Below are positions 52,155 to 61,589 of a stretch of 64,000 bases of DNA, piece after piece. The DNA is from Enchytraeus crypticus. Taxonomy: Eukaryota > Annelida > Clitellata > Enchytraeida > Enchytraeidae. The stretch spans positions 3,487,501-3,551,500 of the forward strand of contig CAJHZI010000794.1 in NCBI GenBank assembly GCA_905160935.1, read 5' to 3'. Made by a program: the position numbers and the translations under genes. The notes under the pieces were generated by a model. That model saw nothing but the letters and a program-made list of their open reading frames with translations, ran no database searches and was not told where the DNA came from. The stretch's first letter is position 1. Each line of letters starts with the position of its first letter.

Positions 52155-55100
52155 CATCATTCAGTTAAGCATTACAGTTAAAATATTTATAAATGATTGC
52201 CACAGCAGCAAATCTATAGAGAGTAAAACTAGCAGCCATAAATGAAGCAAAAACAATTAAATGCTTCATTCCCTTAATAGTCCTTGCTATCAAAATGTCA
52301 GAGAATCAATGTCTCTGACAGTATCCCTTGCGACACTGAAACAGACGATAAATTTAGCTTTATAGGTTTTATCTGCAACAGTTATTTTCATGCTGACTCT
52401 TTCCATGTTATTCCCTTTTCCAAGAATTTCTCTAAAGATCAGATATACATTTGACTTTGAAGTAAATCATGGTAACACAGTCAAAAAGCAGAAATTAACC
52501 AACCATCCCTCATTCGCTCAGGAGTACTAATTGTCGAATGACCTAGGAATTGAACCCACGTTGCTTTTCACTACTTGTTTCTGAGACAAAAACGTTATCC
52601 ATCAGGCTATTACACCATAGATCTTAAATTCCTTATTTAGATTAGATTAGAGAGATTAGACATTAGATATTAGAAGGCTATAGGATTAGATTTAAGTATT
52701 AGATGATTAGATTTAGACATTTTATAATTAGACTATTAGATGAAATTAAACTTTAGTTAAGATTTCAGATTCTCAACATAATTACTAACAAAACTTTTAA
52801 TTCAGCCAAATTTGCAATGGCTCACAATACAGACATTAAATCATAATCTATTGGTTACTGCATCTTTACTACAAATAACAATAGCACAGTTAAAACACTA
52901 GCTACTACTGATCATTAATAACTAATAGCTAAAAATAGCTAATAATACATAAAATTCAAGATTCTACTTGTTACTAAATACATCAATAGTTATATTTATA
53001 ATAACAATTTGTAATTTCTTAAATAATAAATAAACTTACCCTGCAATCTCTTTCCATCGTCTTCATTAGCGCTGATAATGTATCTGCAGAGAGAGAAAGT
53101 CCCTCTGGGTTCAGTTCCAAAAAGTCAAGATCTTTGTAGGTGGGCGATTCCTTGGTTAACTCGTGCTTCGATGCCTTTCGTTTGTACGTGCTGCCTTTGA
53201 GGTCATACTTGGAATGCATGCGGACAGATGAAGGAAGCAGGTTGTTCATTACGACGAATCTTATATTCTTACCACCACACTACAAATGTACGATATAATA
53301 ATTTTTTACACTTAACATGTCTTAACATTATAATTATAATACTAATGTTGTAAGAGGAAAACAACGTTTAGTCTCACCACGTTAAATATAAGGATGCTGA
53401 TACAAGATAGTTAATTGGCTTAAAGCTATTTTCATTTTAAAGCAAATTTATGTTATACATTTACAGCAACCAAAATTTATTTACACACAGAAAGCAAACA
53501 CTAGTACGTACAACTGTGATTTTTAAAGAATTAGAAACATAATTCCATTCTATGGTACAATGATAGATGACTACATTAAAGAGAATGCCGATAACAAAAA
53601 AGTAAATCCAATGTAATCCTAATAATAACAGAGATCATATTAACCTGATAACAGTAGAGCCCATAGAATTTCGGTAAGAGAGTGCGAACGTTCTGATTTA
53701 AGTTCTATACAAACAGCAAACAAAAAATAAATGAGTAAGAACTACAAAAAACAATGATATTGTGCTACCATTAACGACATAGGTCATCTTGAAAATGCTA
53801 TAAAATCAAAGTGACATGTTACATAGTTAAAGCTAATGTTAACGTCAGTTTCCTCACTCGAAAGCGATTTCAGTCAGTGATGGGCTAGCCCAGGATTTTA
53901 ACCCCGTATATACTGAACCGCGGTCGAATATCTTACTGACATCGTCATTGGATCCAGCCAATGAGATATAGTTGAGAAATATTTGCAAAAATTCACATAT
54001 CATATTAGTAAACTAGGCCATTACAACTGATCAAGCTTACAACAATTAAATGACCACAAAGCTCAATTACCATAACTGTTCAAGAGTTATAAATTAAATA
54101 ATTTATTATAAATTTTTACATCGTAATGCAGCGTATAACAAAAAAGTTAACAGGTTACCATAAAATAGCCTGGCAGCAGTTTTTGTAGAAATTCTGCTTC
54201 TTTGTGTTGAACGGTCTTAATGATAAATTCATCGTCTTGTGTGATATAGAAAATACTACCACTTGCTCCAGGATTTGATAGTTCTCTTAGTGGCTCGTTG
54301 CATAAGGATAGCTGCAGAAAATTGGAATTTAAACTCAATATTACAATACTTTAATACTTTACTATTTTCATTTTATTCTTTTGCACTTAATTTCGCTAAT
54401 AACAACCTTACACAAACGATTAATAGTTCTATGTGTTTGCATGCATGCGCCCTCTACAGATTTGCAAGACCTATTTGGTTTGTTCTAAAAATAATAATTC
54501 AAATATTAAATACATCAAAATAGAATTAAATTAGCCACCTCAGAGATCCATTGATAAATGACTGAACAAAACACAATAAAATAGCAATACACTAAAAATA
54601 AAAAAATACACTAAAAATAATACCTCCAAAAGATATTATTCATCTGAGAATGGAGGCAATATTCTCCTATGTCATACTACTCATATGTTTGTATAAAGCT
54701 GCATATTACACAACACAATAAACTAACCGAACATAGTAGAAAAACGTGCTAACAATTTGATCAACAAGAACAAGTGTGACACATTGCATTCAAATCACTA
54801 ATACAAGCAGAAACTCCACGGCTTATTGCATAGAAAAAAACATTTTTACAAGTACACTAAATAACAATAGAATGGCTACAATAAAAGAAAACAGTAAAAC
54901 CCAAATCGTGGATAATATTTTTTATTGATTACTTAAATAGTTAAATAACTGAGTAAACTTATGACAATACACGCCTAAACAATTGATTAAAATTGATTGA
55001 TTACAATTGACTGACTAAAATTGATTGATTAAAATTAATTGATTAAAATAACTAACCAGGAAGTCGTCTGGCTGAATGCCAAAGAGATCTCGAAAATATC

Positions 55101-58100
55101 TGTAAATTAGTAAATATCACTAATAACAGCTACGCTGTTCAAATTTTTTATAACTTTTAAATCTATATTACATTGGTTATATCAAACAAGGAACAGTGTT
55201 ACCATTTTGTTAATTTCTATGACAAATCAGGTCGCATAGTCGACAGAAGAGGAATCACGAAAACGAGGCATTAGATTCTCTGCAGAGATCATTCATGACA
55301 GCAGCCATATAACACAGAAACTGGAGTTAAACACTGTCATTTTTATTGACGGTTGAAATCCACAACAGTAATAGTTGTTGTTTACCCAGATTACCTCCTG
55401 CTACCATATCTTATTAAAGTACTTCAATCTATAAATAACTGTTCATAAAAGCGAGACTATGAAAAAAATAATAATAGTTGTTCATACAATATTTAATCAT
55501 TTTTAACATAAATCCCTGTAGCATAATCCTAATAATCTTAATTTTAATTTAATAATCTTAATTAATAATAATTTTATAAACCTTTTTAAAATATTTAGGA
55601 ATAAAATTAAAAACTAAATAAAACCAAGTTACTACAGACCGGAATGCTACTGGTGCATATGATTTAAACCGAAAATCACTGTAGTGATGTGCAGGGGTTA
55701 GATTACTTCCTTCCCTATAAACACAACATCAGATATTAAAATGTTCTCATACATTTCACTGCCAGACAGCAGGTCCAATGAAACATTTATACGTATCGCC
55801 AGTAACGTTGTTGTTCAACCAGCAAAGCACTGGATCCTCTTAGAGTCTTGTCCAGATCGAAATATTTACTCAACGAAACATTCGATTTTCACATCCACGT
55901 TAATTAATGCTAGTTATTGTACTCCCAGATATATTCCTCGATATCCAGAATTAGACTATTTCAATTTTGCGAATTTATTAGTTATTAAATGCATAAAGCT
56001 TTATCTAAATAACCAATACAATGACATCAGTTATAATAAAAAAACATAACAAGAATGCAAAACACGTTTTATAAAATAAATGGTATATAGTAAGCATGCA
56101 AAAACACATTTTATGAAATAAATGCTACTAATAAAAGATATTAACCGGCCCAGGCAATAACAATAAACAAAACTAGAGTGTTACCATCATTCATGACAAC
56201 ACTGAAAATACATAACGAAAATCAAGCCAAGGCAAAAAGAATAACAAGGTCCATTACAAGGTATAAAACAAAAAATGAAAGAAAATGAAAGGTAAAAACA
56301 AAGGTAAAATCTCGTAAACAGTCATAGGATGAGTTTTATATAGTCCACCAGTAACTACATCTTTACAATGCTTTAAAGACAGCAGAACAGTATCACTTTT
56401 TGCTCTATCAGAGCAAAACCTTTGAAAGATAAAATAAGTTTCAGTATTGAAGAGAAAGGCATACATACAAAATCCAAACCTGGGATAGACTACAGTTTCG
56501 ACGATGTTAAAATCCTTATAAAGCACGTCTCGTTTAGGTTTGGGAGTCAGCCTGGCTATTGATTGGCCGATGCCCAGTTGAATGGCCGCCATCAACTCCG
56601 ACGTAGGTTTCTATATTGATAATGACAATACAATTTTAAAAGCTACACATATATATCATATTAACTACAGAATACCCAAGCATTCTCAGCAGCTTTTGAA
56701 TTTAACAGTAGCACATGTGTACGATATACATATAAAATTTGTTTTATAAACCTCAAAATAATAAGCTCTACTCATTTTGTTAAATTAGGCATTCTATTTT
56801 TAAATATACAGAAGACACATGTAAGGAAATTGAAATTACTTTAAAATAGAGAATTCTTGAATGTCTGTTAAGTTTAGCTAAAATCTATTTTATATCAAAA
56901 GACACAACATAAAAGTAAATTTGAAATACAAACAAAAATTCAATAAACAAAATATCCACATTATACATATTATCAATAAACTTGATTTAAGCCTTGAATA
57001 CCCTCAAATATAGCACTTACGCTACAGATCATAAAATATAAAACTAATTGCAAAACAAAAAAGATTTCAATATTAATTTTAAAAGTACTTCATGACTTAA
57101 AATTGGACATTAAAAATAATTCATAGAATAATTCAAGACTAGAGACCTTTTTGTACGTCACTTGCCCAGCTTCGTCCACCCTCCTATGACCTATTTTCTT
57201 TTCTTTATCCGAGGGCTTCGTACCAGCGTAGAGAGAATGATTTGCCATTTTAGACGTTGTACTAACAGCAGTTACATTTAGATTATCCATCTGCGATAAA
57301 TATTAAAAACCTGCATTAGGGCACAAGTTAAACTTTAGAGCACATGTTAGAGTTTAAGGCACATATTAGAGTCTTCGGAACTTTGTGTTCTTTTCATTAC
57401 ATGTGAATTGCTGTATTTTGTGAGACTTTTCTGGCTCTCTTGCATGAAATGATTGAATCATTTAAATTAAAAATTAAATTAGTTTATGAGGGAATTGCCA
57501 TAACCTTATAAATATATAATTTAGTAACCTGATATTAGCAATTTGTACTAGATTTTAAAATTAAATAGTAGATAGAAGTAGAAGCCATTGTCGCTCATAA
57601 TCATCGACAAGATTGTGAAAGGGACTAAAATGATAACAGAACGAGAAATGTTACCTTCAAAGATGAAACTGAACTTTGATATAATGCACCTAAAACCTAG
57701 CACTTTGTCAAATATCAAGTATTAGAACCAAATGTAAATATTTCAAACCACATTCTGCCTTTGCATTGTCTAAAGAGAATTTCCTTCACCAAAAGCTGAT
57801 CTAATGGCATAAGTTTTGACAGTATAACATCTAAGTGCTGCTTCAGGTAGCTCAACATACAGATTTTCAGGAGATTTCACATTGACTTTCTCAGTTTATG
57901 CATAGTCATCTTTCAGTATGCACAATGACATGATGAGTTAATAAACAAATAAGTTAAGATTTCATCATATAGGTCTAGATGAAACATAAATCAAATAAAC
58001 AATAAGACAAATAAAATGAGTGGAAAAAGTAAAATTTGTATCAGTGGAAAGCGTACTACATCAGACAGGATATGTTCTCTTAGATTAGTCTCAGCATCTC

Positions 58101-59257
58101 CATCTGTAATGGAACAAAATAAATAAATAAAAATTCATGCAAAATGGAAATAGAAAATATTTTAAACTTTATTAAATAAATATGGATTTCAATAATTAAA
58201 TAGGATTTCAATAAATATTAATATTAAATAGGATCTAATAAATTTTATTAATAAATAAGGATTTAATAATAAAATTCAATAAATACTAAATAGGATTTCA
58301 ACAATTTTCTATTCAATAATTTTAATGAAAGAGTTCTCGATAAATATTCCTTATATCAAAACATCTTTTGAGAAATTTTTACGGGGGGAAGGGAGAAAAA
58401 TTGTGTAGTCTATACTGGGGAATATGCATAAATTTATCAAAATGCATTTAGTTCCTAAAAATGGCACATAAAATTTCTGCTGGTACCTAATTTTTCTTCA
58501 TTTTTCAAATTTGTCCTTCTAAAACAAAGCAACATTTGGCTTGGTTTGCAGTTTGATGTGTTGATTTTGTGAAAACTGGGACAAAATACTTGGAGGGGGA
58601 TAAACCTCACTTACAAGGCTGCAAATCTTCTGACTGGGGGCCATTTTCCTCTCAGTTAGCAGGTTAAAAGAGTCTATGCTTTACGCATTATGCAAATTAA
58701 ACTAAACATTTTAAAACAATTATATATTTTTACAATTTAAATACAAACCCTAGTTAAGCTAATTAAATCAGATGCAAAAAAAGCAAAAATAAGCACACCT
58801 TATTAAACTACGCATTATATCGGCGATTCAGCGAACTTATACTGATATATTGTACACTGAATTGGCAGAGTTGTCCTGTCGCTTATATGTAACTGAGATT
58901 TACTAAATTATTTATCTATCTATTACTCTTTCTCTTATATTCTGCCAAGTGGCAAGTCCTAGGTACCCATTCCTACTTCATGTCTGATTTCACACTCAGC
59001 CGAGCACTCTCTTGATCATGAAATTGCTCAATTAAAAAGACTAAACCTTCATCAAGCCTTAGTCTTGGGAAAAAAGCCTTCTAATAAATCTGAGTTGGTT
59101 TCTCAAATGATGGTTTCAATTTCCAATTTAGTTGCCTCTTACAACACATGCAATTTACAGCTGATCCATTTTGTACGACTCAACATAACAAGGGTAAAAC
59201 ACTACATTAATAATACTTACCTTCATAAGAAACTGGTCGTGATATAAGTTCTGCCAT
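38090..59257 (-). CDS. PIP5K1: Type I phosphatidylinositol-4-phosphate 5-kinase, 18 coding exons
   Basis: The enzyme phosphorylates PI4P to PI(4,5)P2 at the plasma membrane, feeding actin, endocytosis and PLC signalling. The 705-residue model has the type I N-terminus ([18 protein letters not shown], about 57-74), the glycine-rich loop [11 protein letters not shown] with the ATP lysine in FIIKT (about 168-190), [17 protein letters not shown], the Mg-binding GIIDILQSY, and the activation loop KKLEHTFK. The Glu in that loop is the residue that marks PI4P (type I) rather than PI5P (type II) specificity. Residues about 460-705 form a variable Ser/Thr-rich tail, as in vertebrate PIP5Ks (500-670 residues). 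Intron 12 holds an antisense retrotransposon. The last two exon joins are the least certain. Confidence 0.94.
38440..38864. repeat. 15-bp minisatellite made of donor-like units
   Basis: About 28 copies, on the - strand AGGTAGTGTGTCACT or AGGTGGTGTGTCACT. The first unit is the donor of PIP5K exon 17. In one frame the - strand is open as a GVSLG pentapeptide repeat, but that is not the exon frame. Confidence 0.93.
38865..39300 (-). CDS. PIP5K1: PIP5K exon 17: tail with 9-residue repeats
   Basis: The acceptor is gtctag and the 436-nt exon is open throughout. It begins with a unique tail ([18 protein letters not shown]) followed by about six repeats of the type TSAEITTTR. The exon ends at GAG|gtagtg, a weak donor, in phase 2, which fits the last exon. 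If unspliced, the frame stops at TAG 38864-38862, so this could also be an alternative terminal exon. The intronic minisatellite starts exactly at the donor. Confidence 0.68.
38870..39062 (-). repeat. PIP5K1: 27-bp coding minisatellite in PIP5K exon 17
   Basis: Six to seven 27-bp units encode variants of TSAEITTTR. Length is a multiple of three, so copy changes keep the frame. Confidence 0.88.
39301..40315. other. PIP5K intron 16
   Basis: AT-rich. Two diverged copies of a segment with TTTATTATTTGTCACTGATA and TGAAAAAGCAGATGATAAAT lie at about 39480-39540 and 39868-39925. Nothing else was seen. Confidence 0.5.
40316..40429 (-). CDS. PIP5K1: PIP5K exon 16: C-terminal tail
   Basis: [20 protein letters not shown] and the following acidic segment lie between acceptor attacag and donor gtatgc. 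The basic SPSKRK resembles the Lys-rich patch after the kinase core in vertebrate PIP5Ks. Phase 1-1. Confidence 0.78.
40895..41060. repeat. 14-bp minisatellite
   Basis: About 11 copies of GATTAAATGAATAT or GAATAAATGAATAT. Confidence 0.9.
41707..41763 (-). CDS. PIP5K1: PIP5K exon 15: C-terminal tail
   Basis: A 57-nt exon encoding [18 protein letters not shown], with acceptor actacag and donor gtaagg. Phase 1-1 agrees with both neighbours. Tail sequence is not conserved in the family. Confidence 0.7.
42861..42948 (-). CDS. PIP5K1: PIP5K exon 14: end of kinase core
   Basis: [20 protein letters not shown] then NSVFKKIPS matches the family [24 protein letters not shown]. The acceptor is cttgtag and the donor gtaagt, phase 0 in and 1 out. 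Confidence 0.96.
42949..43828. other. PIP5K intron 13
   Basis: A family C repeat lies at 43495-43570 (+), followed by a B-box-like GTTCAAATCCCAGC at 43592-43605. The rest is AT-rich without features. Confidence 0.55.
43829..43956 (-). CDS. PIP5K1: PIP5K exon 13: GIIDILQSY and activation loop
   Basis: [19 protein letters not shown] carries the metal-binding Asp, and [14 protein letters not shown] is the activation loop with the specificity Glu. The acceptor is cttacag and the donor gtatga, phase 1 in and 0 out. It is separated from exon 12 by 6.1 kb that includes the retrotransposon. Confidence 0.97.
43975..44280. repeat. CAATCAATTCAAC simple repeat at a 3' splice site
   Basis: Imperfect CCAATCAATTCAACCAATC-type units begin about 20 bases upstream (in gene sense) of the PIP5K exon 13 acceptor and fade by 44280. 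Confidence 0.85.
44612..45586 (+). CDS. Retrotransposon N-terminal region
   Basis: A 324-codon frame starting at ATG 44612 (a second ATG at 44621). The first 45 residues hold a Cys cluster ([20 protein letters not shown]) that looks like a zinc finger. The region [18 protein letters not shown] to [20 protein letters not shown] is typical of the stretch before RT in these elements. It ends [18 protein letters not shown] then TGA, but the RT-side sequence continues directly in the next frame, so this is probably the front part of one original protein. Confidence 0.75.
   Translation: MDIMPNCAGRPFEPCPQARNDSSVKFSLCDLYLCPDCLEYRWPTSRNNETNTSKPYLIQANSKLYIEPVSNVNCLSQGTASVRRNKVSSFQDCSSVSPDSLPAVKHRTSGACSVCFSIHQICKETGAIRVHGKMSNRCPGAHFPPRPESILSLPIQDVNKNPHSTRISASPPEPILEPSSPLHNATSLLLHPPLPYNTIKHIPKAARPSCAKSLANILNKISNCPRDINDWSHLFNFGKDVLIAPPRAGKRMNLSNAIKKRSELFDCRKETALPKYKFNRSPGNSDKLYSLIRSKIEDGNMRAAVRLLCSDDAPAADNPDTLQT
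45547..49662 (+). CDS. Retrotransposon RT-endonuclease polyprotein region
   Basis: The frame is open from 45547; the first ATG at 45973 is inside RT and is not a natural start. RT motifs: [42 protein letters not shown] (46090-46116), [12 protein letters not shown] and YLDD (46339-46350). [17 protein letters not shown] is a CCHC knuckle, then [11 protein letters not shown] and [11 protein letters not shown] with a downstream Lys (LEKYKDL) form the endonuclease core. Known homology seems to stop near 47780. About 600 more residues follow, ending at TAG 49660-49662; I do not recognise them. Confidence 0.85.
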   Translation, partial: CSCRRQSGHFANLKDKHPILSEVLPPAPDPFTTQSFQASENGILNAVRSFPAGSSAGPDGIRPQHILDLINDRVSGPILLPALTSFTNTLLNGECPDPIRKLLFGGRLIAIGKKDGGVRPIAIGYTWRRIAAKCANAHVSSKVASFLSPIQVGVGVSGGCEATVHAVRRFLTSLPEKFSVVKLDFKNAFNNVNRFQMLQEVYKYIPEIYKFCYSSYSATSHLKYNDHIIESMVGVQQGDPLGPLLFSLTIHPLLKSLICPLRVAYLDDVTLGGSEDSLSHDICNIMENGKVLGLELNLNKCEIVSPCPQTIRHPILQSFKMIPQDESSLLGAPLSFGIAMDKSLSTKIVDLELASSRLPLISRHDALTILRYSLSISKMLYTLRSSPCFNHPALIAFDNKLKECLSTMSNIALSDTQWSQATLPVKKGGLGIRQTSHVAPSAFISSYISTRPLQDSILGHFSSYHDVNFDLALSLWSERYNAVAPTGDKDKMQKFWDAAAIEKCFEQILNFQSDASDRARLLAVSSPRSSDWLHAFPISSCGLHLDDESVRVAIGFRLGARLCEPHTCPCGSIVDSRGIHSLSCKRSAGRASRHHNLNDIVWRALTKASIPSIKEPPGLFRSDGKRPDGLTLIPWQKGKCLAWDVTVSDTLANSYLHVTSSSAGGAAELAARRKLEKYKDLPSVYDFMPIAIETFGPTNEAASEFINILGRKISDITDDNRETSFLRQRISMALQRFNAVCFRGSFSHSDDPASEDNVNPTTSHGLPVSIATAAMTIILADAPDGTMPSDFDSISSSCLFNPLTAPLETSEPFNGAHPLLSSISNDASSYDLEVVGSNEKDRNDVVAYNTDSFNSAATVTKRSRRGSRRSVLDMTIVEAKAMCGEMDNSSSRQLRKRKPHPESNVNRIYETHDMRKQKPTKAMNFIVTDPKTNEGPEGKILENSSAEKSSFSAIKSSESSKILMYVHSFLLEYRNSVAISPLINLSYIPGISYVKDLYGFTGSTLDTPGKPLHCSASHNHQIANGVSWVAGLKKKKVEVLIGTAICPRSAEICVLGGKSQTNFKRRVLSPEVPKLFEPLNIDDIALPRCSTSSIGNMSLYKPSAIAYEVSYDVDLLMLTSRVLCSGSVSPVLNCSFASVQNFHHIALPSHHGRQTLHMKQKKKMQSWRPQIQRVLHFNLQKQQQHQSFDRQHIGFSVSSPGSSGSLPPTHSSTHKPLRGAGPQLSSLATASVDSPVRCPKFRGHQPQNPISSPAGLTPQVLLRPDTDTSQPPQDGYVQPTADLLSPFYVNHPFSLEINALIQPLGRAQSAPTRSDQQLFGLPLLHQQQPHAAGMRRERSSQLIGGEQFSMISELVKSETGGRSECRSADIT
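49663..50102. other. PIP5K intron 12, right flank of the retrotransposon
   Basis: It holds a family C repeat (49718-49775, -) and AT-rich TTAATATTAATTTAATAT repeats at about 49965-50055. Confidence 0.6.
50103..50192 (-). CDS. PIP5K1: PIP5K exon 12: YSTAMESI; acceptor at end of a tandem array
   Basis: [19 protein letters not shown] matches the family YSTAMESIQ...DDTMGG. The acceptor is gctgcag at 50193-50195, and 47-bp repeats upstream carry copies of it. Donor ATGG|gttcag gives phase 1, and joining to exon 13 restores the conserved DTMGGI. Confidence 0.93.
50176..50440 (-). repeat. 47-bp tandem array of 3' splice-site copies
   Basis: Five full copies and one partial. On the - strand each unit reads TTGTTATATTGCAG then AAATAACACGTCAGAG. 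The left-most copy in + coordinates (CTGCAG|AAATAACGCGCCAGAG, junction at 50192/50193) is the acceptor and start of PIP5K exon 12. Confidence 0.93.
50870..50933 (-). CDS. PIP5K1: PIP5K exon 11: insert loop
   Basis: [20 protein letters not shown] falls in the variable insert between IMDYSLL and the STAMESI region. The acceptor is tttag and the donor gtatgt, phase 0 in and 1 out. The sequence is not conserved; phase and splice sites support it. Confidence 0.83.
51851..51928 (-). CDS. PIP5K1: PIP5K exon 10: IMDYSLLL
   Basis: [20 protein letters not shown] contains the invariant MDYSLL motif. The family usually has GVHN where this protein has AIHN. The acceptor is tttcag and the donor gtaaca, phase 0-0. 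Confidence 0.96.
52066..52151. repeat. Compound TA/GA microsatellite
   Basis: (TA)n passes directly into (GA)n. CT-rich sequence at 52041-52062 is complementary to the GA part, so a hairpin is possible. Confidence 0.93.
52525..52620 (-). mobile_element. tRNA-derived SINE, family F
   Basis: The - strand has TAGCCTGATGGATAACG (A-box-like) and GTGGGTTCAATTCC (B-box). A truncated relative is at 51485-51560. Confidence 0.6.
53040..53279 (-). CDS. PIP5K1: PIP5K exon 9: DLKGSTYKR catalytic segment
   Basis: [35 protein letters not shown] and [17 protein letters not shown] are diagnostic of type I PIP kinases; the Asp and Lys of DLKGS are active-site residues. Exon length is 240 nt, phase 0-0, acceptor tttgtag, donor gtaagt. 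Confidence 0.97.
53645..53704 (-). CDS. PIP5K1: PIP5K exon 8: [10 protein letters not shown]
   Basis: A 60-nt, phase 0-0 exon encoding [20 protein letters not shown], a near match to the family [14 protein letters not shown]. The acceptor is tatag and the donor gttaat. Confidence 0.95.
53826..53959 (-). mobile_element. SINE-B copy
   Basis: Full-length from AAAGCTAATGTTAACGTCAG to the GGATCCAGCC end, with a CAGT duplication (TCAGTCAGTGATGG). It lies in PIP5K intron 7. Confidence 0.8.
54159..54311 (-). CDS. PIP5K1: PIP5K exon 7: glycine-rich loop and ATP lysine
   Basis: [20 protein letters not shown] contains the nucleotide loop, and [20 protein letters not shown] carries the catalytic lysine (FIIKT). 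The acceptor is ctgcag and the donor gtaacc, phase 0 both sides. Confidence 0.97.
55057..55099 (-). CDS. PIP5K1: PIP5K exon 6: [14 protein letters not shown]
   Basis: A 43-nt exon between acceptor tttacag and donor gttagt. It encodes [14 protein letters not shown], the family FRxLFGIxPDDxL helix. Phase 2 in and 0 out. Confidence 0.94.
55640..55714 (-). CDS. PIP5K1: PIP5K exon 5: N-lobe
   Basis: [20 protein letters not shown] and PVAFR match the family EGSxxTPAHHxxDFRFKxYAPVAFR almost residue for residue. The acceptor is ttatag and the donor gtctgt, phase 2 in and 2 out. Confidence 0.95.
56480..56610 (-). CDS. PIP5K1: PIP5K exon 4: kinase core N-lobe start
   Basis: [20 protein letters not shown] and [15 protein letters not shown] follow the family AIQLGIG..KPxRDVLxxDF. 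The acceptor is atatag and the donor CAG|gtttgg, phase 2 out. Confidence 0.94.
57147..57290 (-). CDS. PIP5K1: PIP5K exon 3: KKIGHRRVD segment
   Basis: The acceptor is tatcgcag and the donor gtctct. It ends [20 protein letters not shown], the sequence preceding the kinase core in type I PIP5Ks. An in-frame ATG is the first codon of the exon, so an alternative first start here is possible. Confidence 0.93.
58060..58103 (-). CDS. PIP5K1: PIP5K exon 2: N-terminal region
   Basis: The acceptor is attacag and the donor gtagta. It encodes [16 protein letters not shown] with no known motif. Phases 1 in and 0 out join both neighbours, which is the main support. Confidence 0.72.
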
Positions 59258-59263
59258 AATAGT
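59221..59263 (-). CDS. PIP5K1: PIP5K exon 1 of 18: start codon
   Basis: ATG is at 59257-59255, six bases after a TTTTTCAG acceptor, so at least one noncoding 5' exon lies upstream and was not located. It encodes [12 protein letters not shown] and the donor is gtaagt. The start is chosen because the frame joins the next exon in phase 1. Confidence 0.75.
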
Positions 59264-59569
59264 CTGAAAAAAATCAACTAGGAATTATGCTAACTGTATA
59301 CATATACCTCCAATCAGAATTAATGCAAAGAAATAAATAGAAAAAAAATAATTTTCCAAAGTTCACTTATACTTTGATGATCTTAATAATCGACAATATG
59401 GATGTTGTTTTTCAAATTCTATTCACAAGCGTTCACAAACTTTATTATACAGATGCTTAAGGCACATTTAACAATAAAATTATGGATACGTTCAATTTTT
59501 AAGTTCAAATATATAAATAATTAATATATCAATATATAAAATCTAGAAATTTATTTTAATATAGTAAAT

Positions 59570-59586
59570 ATATTATATATATATAT

Positions 59587-59680
<94 letters not shown>

Positions 59681-59682
59681 AT
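59570..59682. repeat. TA microsatellite
   Basis: (TA)n with short ATAATATAT interruptions. Confidence 0.95.
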
Positions 59683-60007
59683 GTATTTATAAACAAGAGT
59701 TTGGAAGAATTATTTTTAAAAACGATTGTTGATTAATTATAAGGCAGGTTTAGAAGAGATCTGGGTAAGTTTCGAGATGTAATAGTGGATGCAAAAGCTA
59801 AAATCTTATTAGTCTTGTTTATAAAATGATAAAAAACATCATGAAATTTAGAGATACATTTTAGCATAGAAGGCAGAAATATTAAACAAAACGAATAAGC
59901 CAAATATAATAAGAACCATATATTCACAAATACTTAAATTATAATATTACTAATTGTCATTTAAATGAAATAATCATTTTAATTATTGTGGCACAGTCTC
60001 AATAGCG

Positions 60008-60244
60008 AATGTCTCAATAGCGCAATGGTTAGAGGTGTAGATAACGTCATGAAGTTTTAAATGACAGACCCTGAGGTGAATTGAACCCTCGTGGGTTCGA
60101 ATCCCAGCCGCGCTGATCTGAGAGTAGAATCTCGGACATTCACTGGATTGGCTACAAGGAAAATTGACAAAATTGCCTAACGGATTTAACACGTGGTATT
60201 AAAAAGTGATAGATATCAGCGTAGTTGATCATTTCACTACAATA
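60008..60244 (+). mobile_element. SINE-A copy
   Basis: One of the best copies: GTCTCAATAGCGCAATGGTT A-box and GTGGGTTCGAATCCC B-box. Its first 13 bases are duplicated just upstream (59996-60008). Confidence 0.87.
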
Positions 60245-61589
60245 TGTGTTACTACTACTATTACAGTCACTGCAATTAGCTAATGACGACTCACATCAAC
60301 ATTTTATTTTATTTTTAGGGACATCCGCTATCACACACTTTTAAAAGATAGTCACTAAAATGGTAAAAAATCAATTATTGAAATTAACTAATTAAGATAG
60401 TTTTAATTGGTGGCTTTTAATGTACAAAAAATATTGTAACATTTTTCATTTATTCTTTGAATAATTTTATTTACTCAAAAATTTCCATTTATTTACTTTT
60501 TTATTCACATTTATTTATGTTTCTTAAAAACAACGCAGCGTGACCGTTCTAATATAGAAAAATAGCACAACGTGTTTTAAACAACATAACCTAAAGGCAC
60601 ACTGGGTCAGGAAGCACAGATGCTTGTTTAACGTATCTCGGCATTAAATAGGACAAAAGTATGCCGTAGAATAAAGAAAAACCGTAGAAGTGTCAAAGGC
60701 AATCTCAACCATTGTAAACATTGAGTTCAAGAATTGCAATGATGCCAACAACTAATTTTGCTAGTCGGCGATAAACAATATCAGCTGATCGTTATTTAAA
60801 TGCATAAAATAATGACGTTTTTGAACATTTTCAAAGCTTTTGAATGATAATGAAACACTCTAGTAACATATTTATCGGCACATCTATCCAATATATCGTT
60901 ATGACAAAACATTATTTGAAACAAATTCCTACTAATTGGATGCATATTTTTATAGTACAAAATGCAAGCAAATTTTGTTTAAAATCTCTTAGAGGATAGG
61001 CCCCATTCTTTAGTTTCCGGATTTTTGGAATTTGTAAACCCAAACGCGTAACAATACATCATTTTAAAACCGTTTAGAGGCCGAATATCATGAAATAAAT
61101 CCGAAATGACAGAAATTACTATTAAATACACATATGATAAAGGGACTTTGTTTACCCTCACGATTAAATGGAGCATGCTGGAAATCAAGTCGCTTTTGTT
61201 ACAAAACTGGTATCGCTGAAACAATAGTCACGACATATCTACTTATTTTAAAGATCTTTGAAGTATGCAGTTATTTTGCAGGATTTAACTGCTAGAAATA
61301 GTACTTTAGTAATTTCCTCAAATTACACATGCATAAATGAATCTTATTAGCTTGGCTCTAGCCCTCAGTATTCAGTATACATCAATATCAATGGGGAGTT
61401 TTATATATTAATAAATAGTAATAATTACGGATAACTATTGATAATATGGATGACCAACGATTTTATGATGCTCATCAGCTGTAGGTTGGACTAATGTACA
61501 TACATGTAATTCCTTATTTTTGCATCTTTCTAGGTGAGAGATTGATCGGTTGCGGTTTGTTCAGAATTCATTATTGTGAGCAATATTTT

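Larger units (their letters stand above)
50446..53039. other. PIP5K introns 11 to 9, noncoding parts
   Basis: Two tRNA-like fragments of one family lie on - at about 51485-51560 and 52525-52620 (GTGGGTTCAATTCCTAGGTC B-box). A TA then GA microsatellite is at 52066-52151, a family C-like fragment at 52310-52375, and TTAGATTAGA repeats at 52640-52745. Confidence 0.6.
54312..59220. other. PIP5K introns 6 to 1, noncoding parts
   Basis: AT-rich introns of 400-1100 bp with no transposon recognised. Short AATTGATTGATTAAAATTGA repeats lie at 54980-55050 and TAAATAGGATTTCAATAA repeats at 58170-58300. Frames such as 55741-56049 (+) are antisense to the gene and lack any motif. Confidence 0.55.

Noticed and set aside
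55741-56049. 102-codon + strand frame
   Set aside because: It is antisense within PIP5K introns, overlaps no splice-compatible structure and has no motif.
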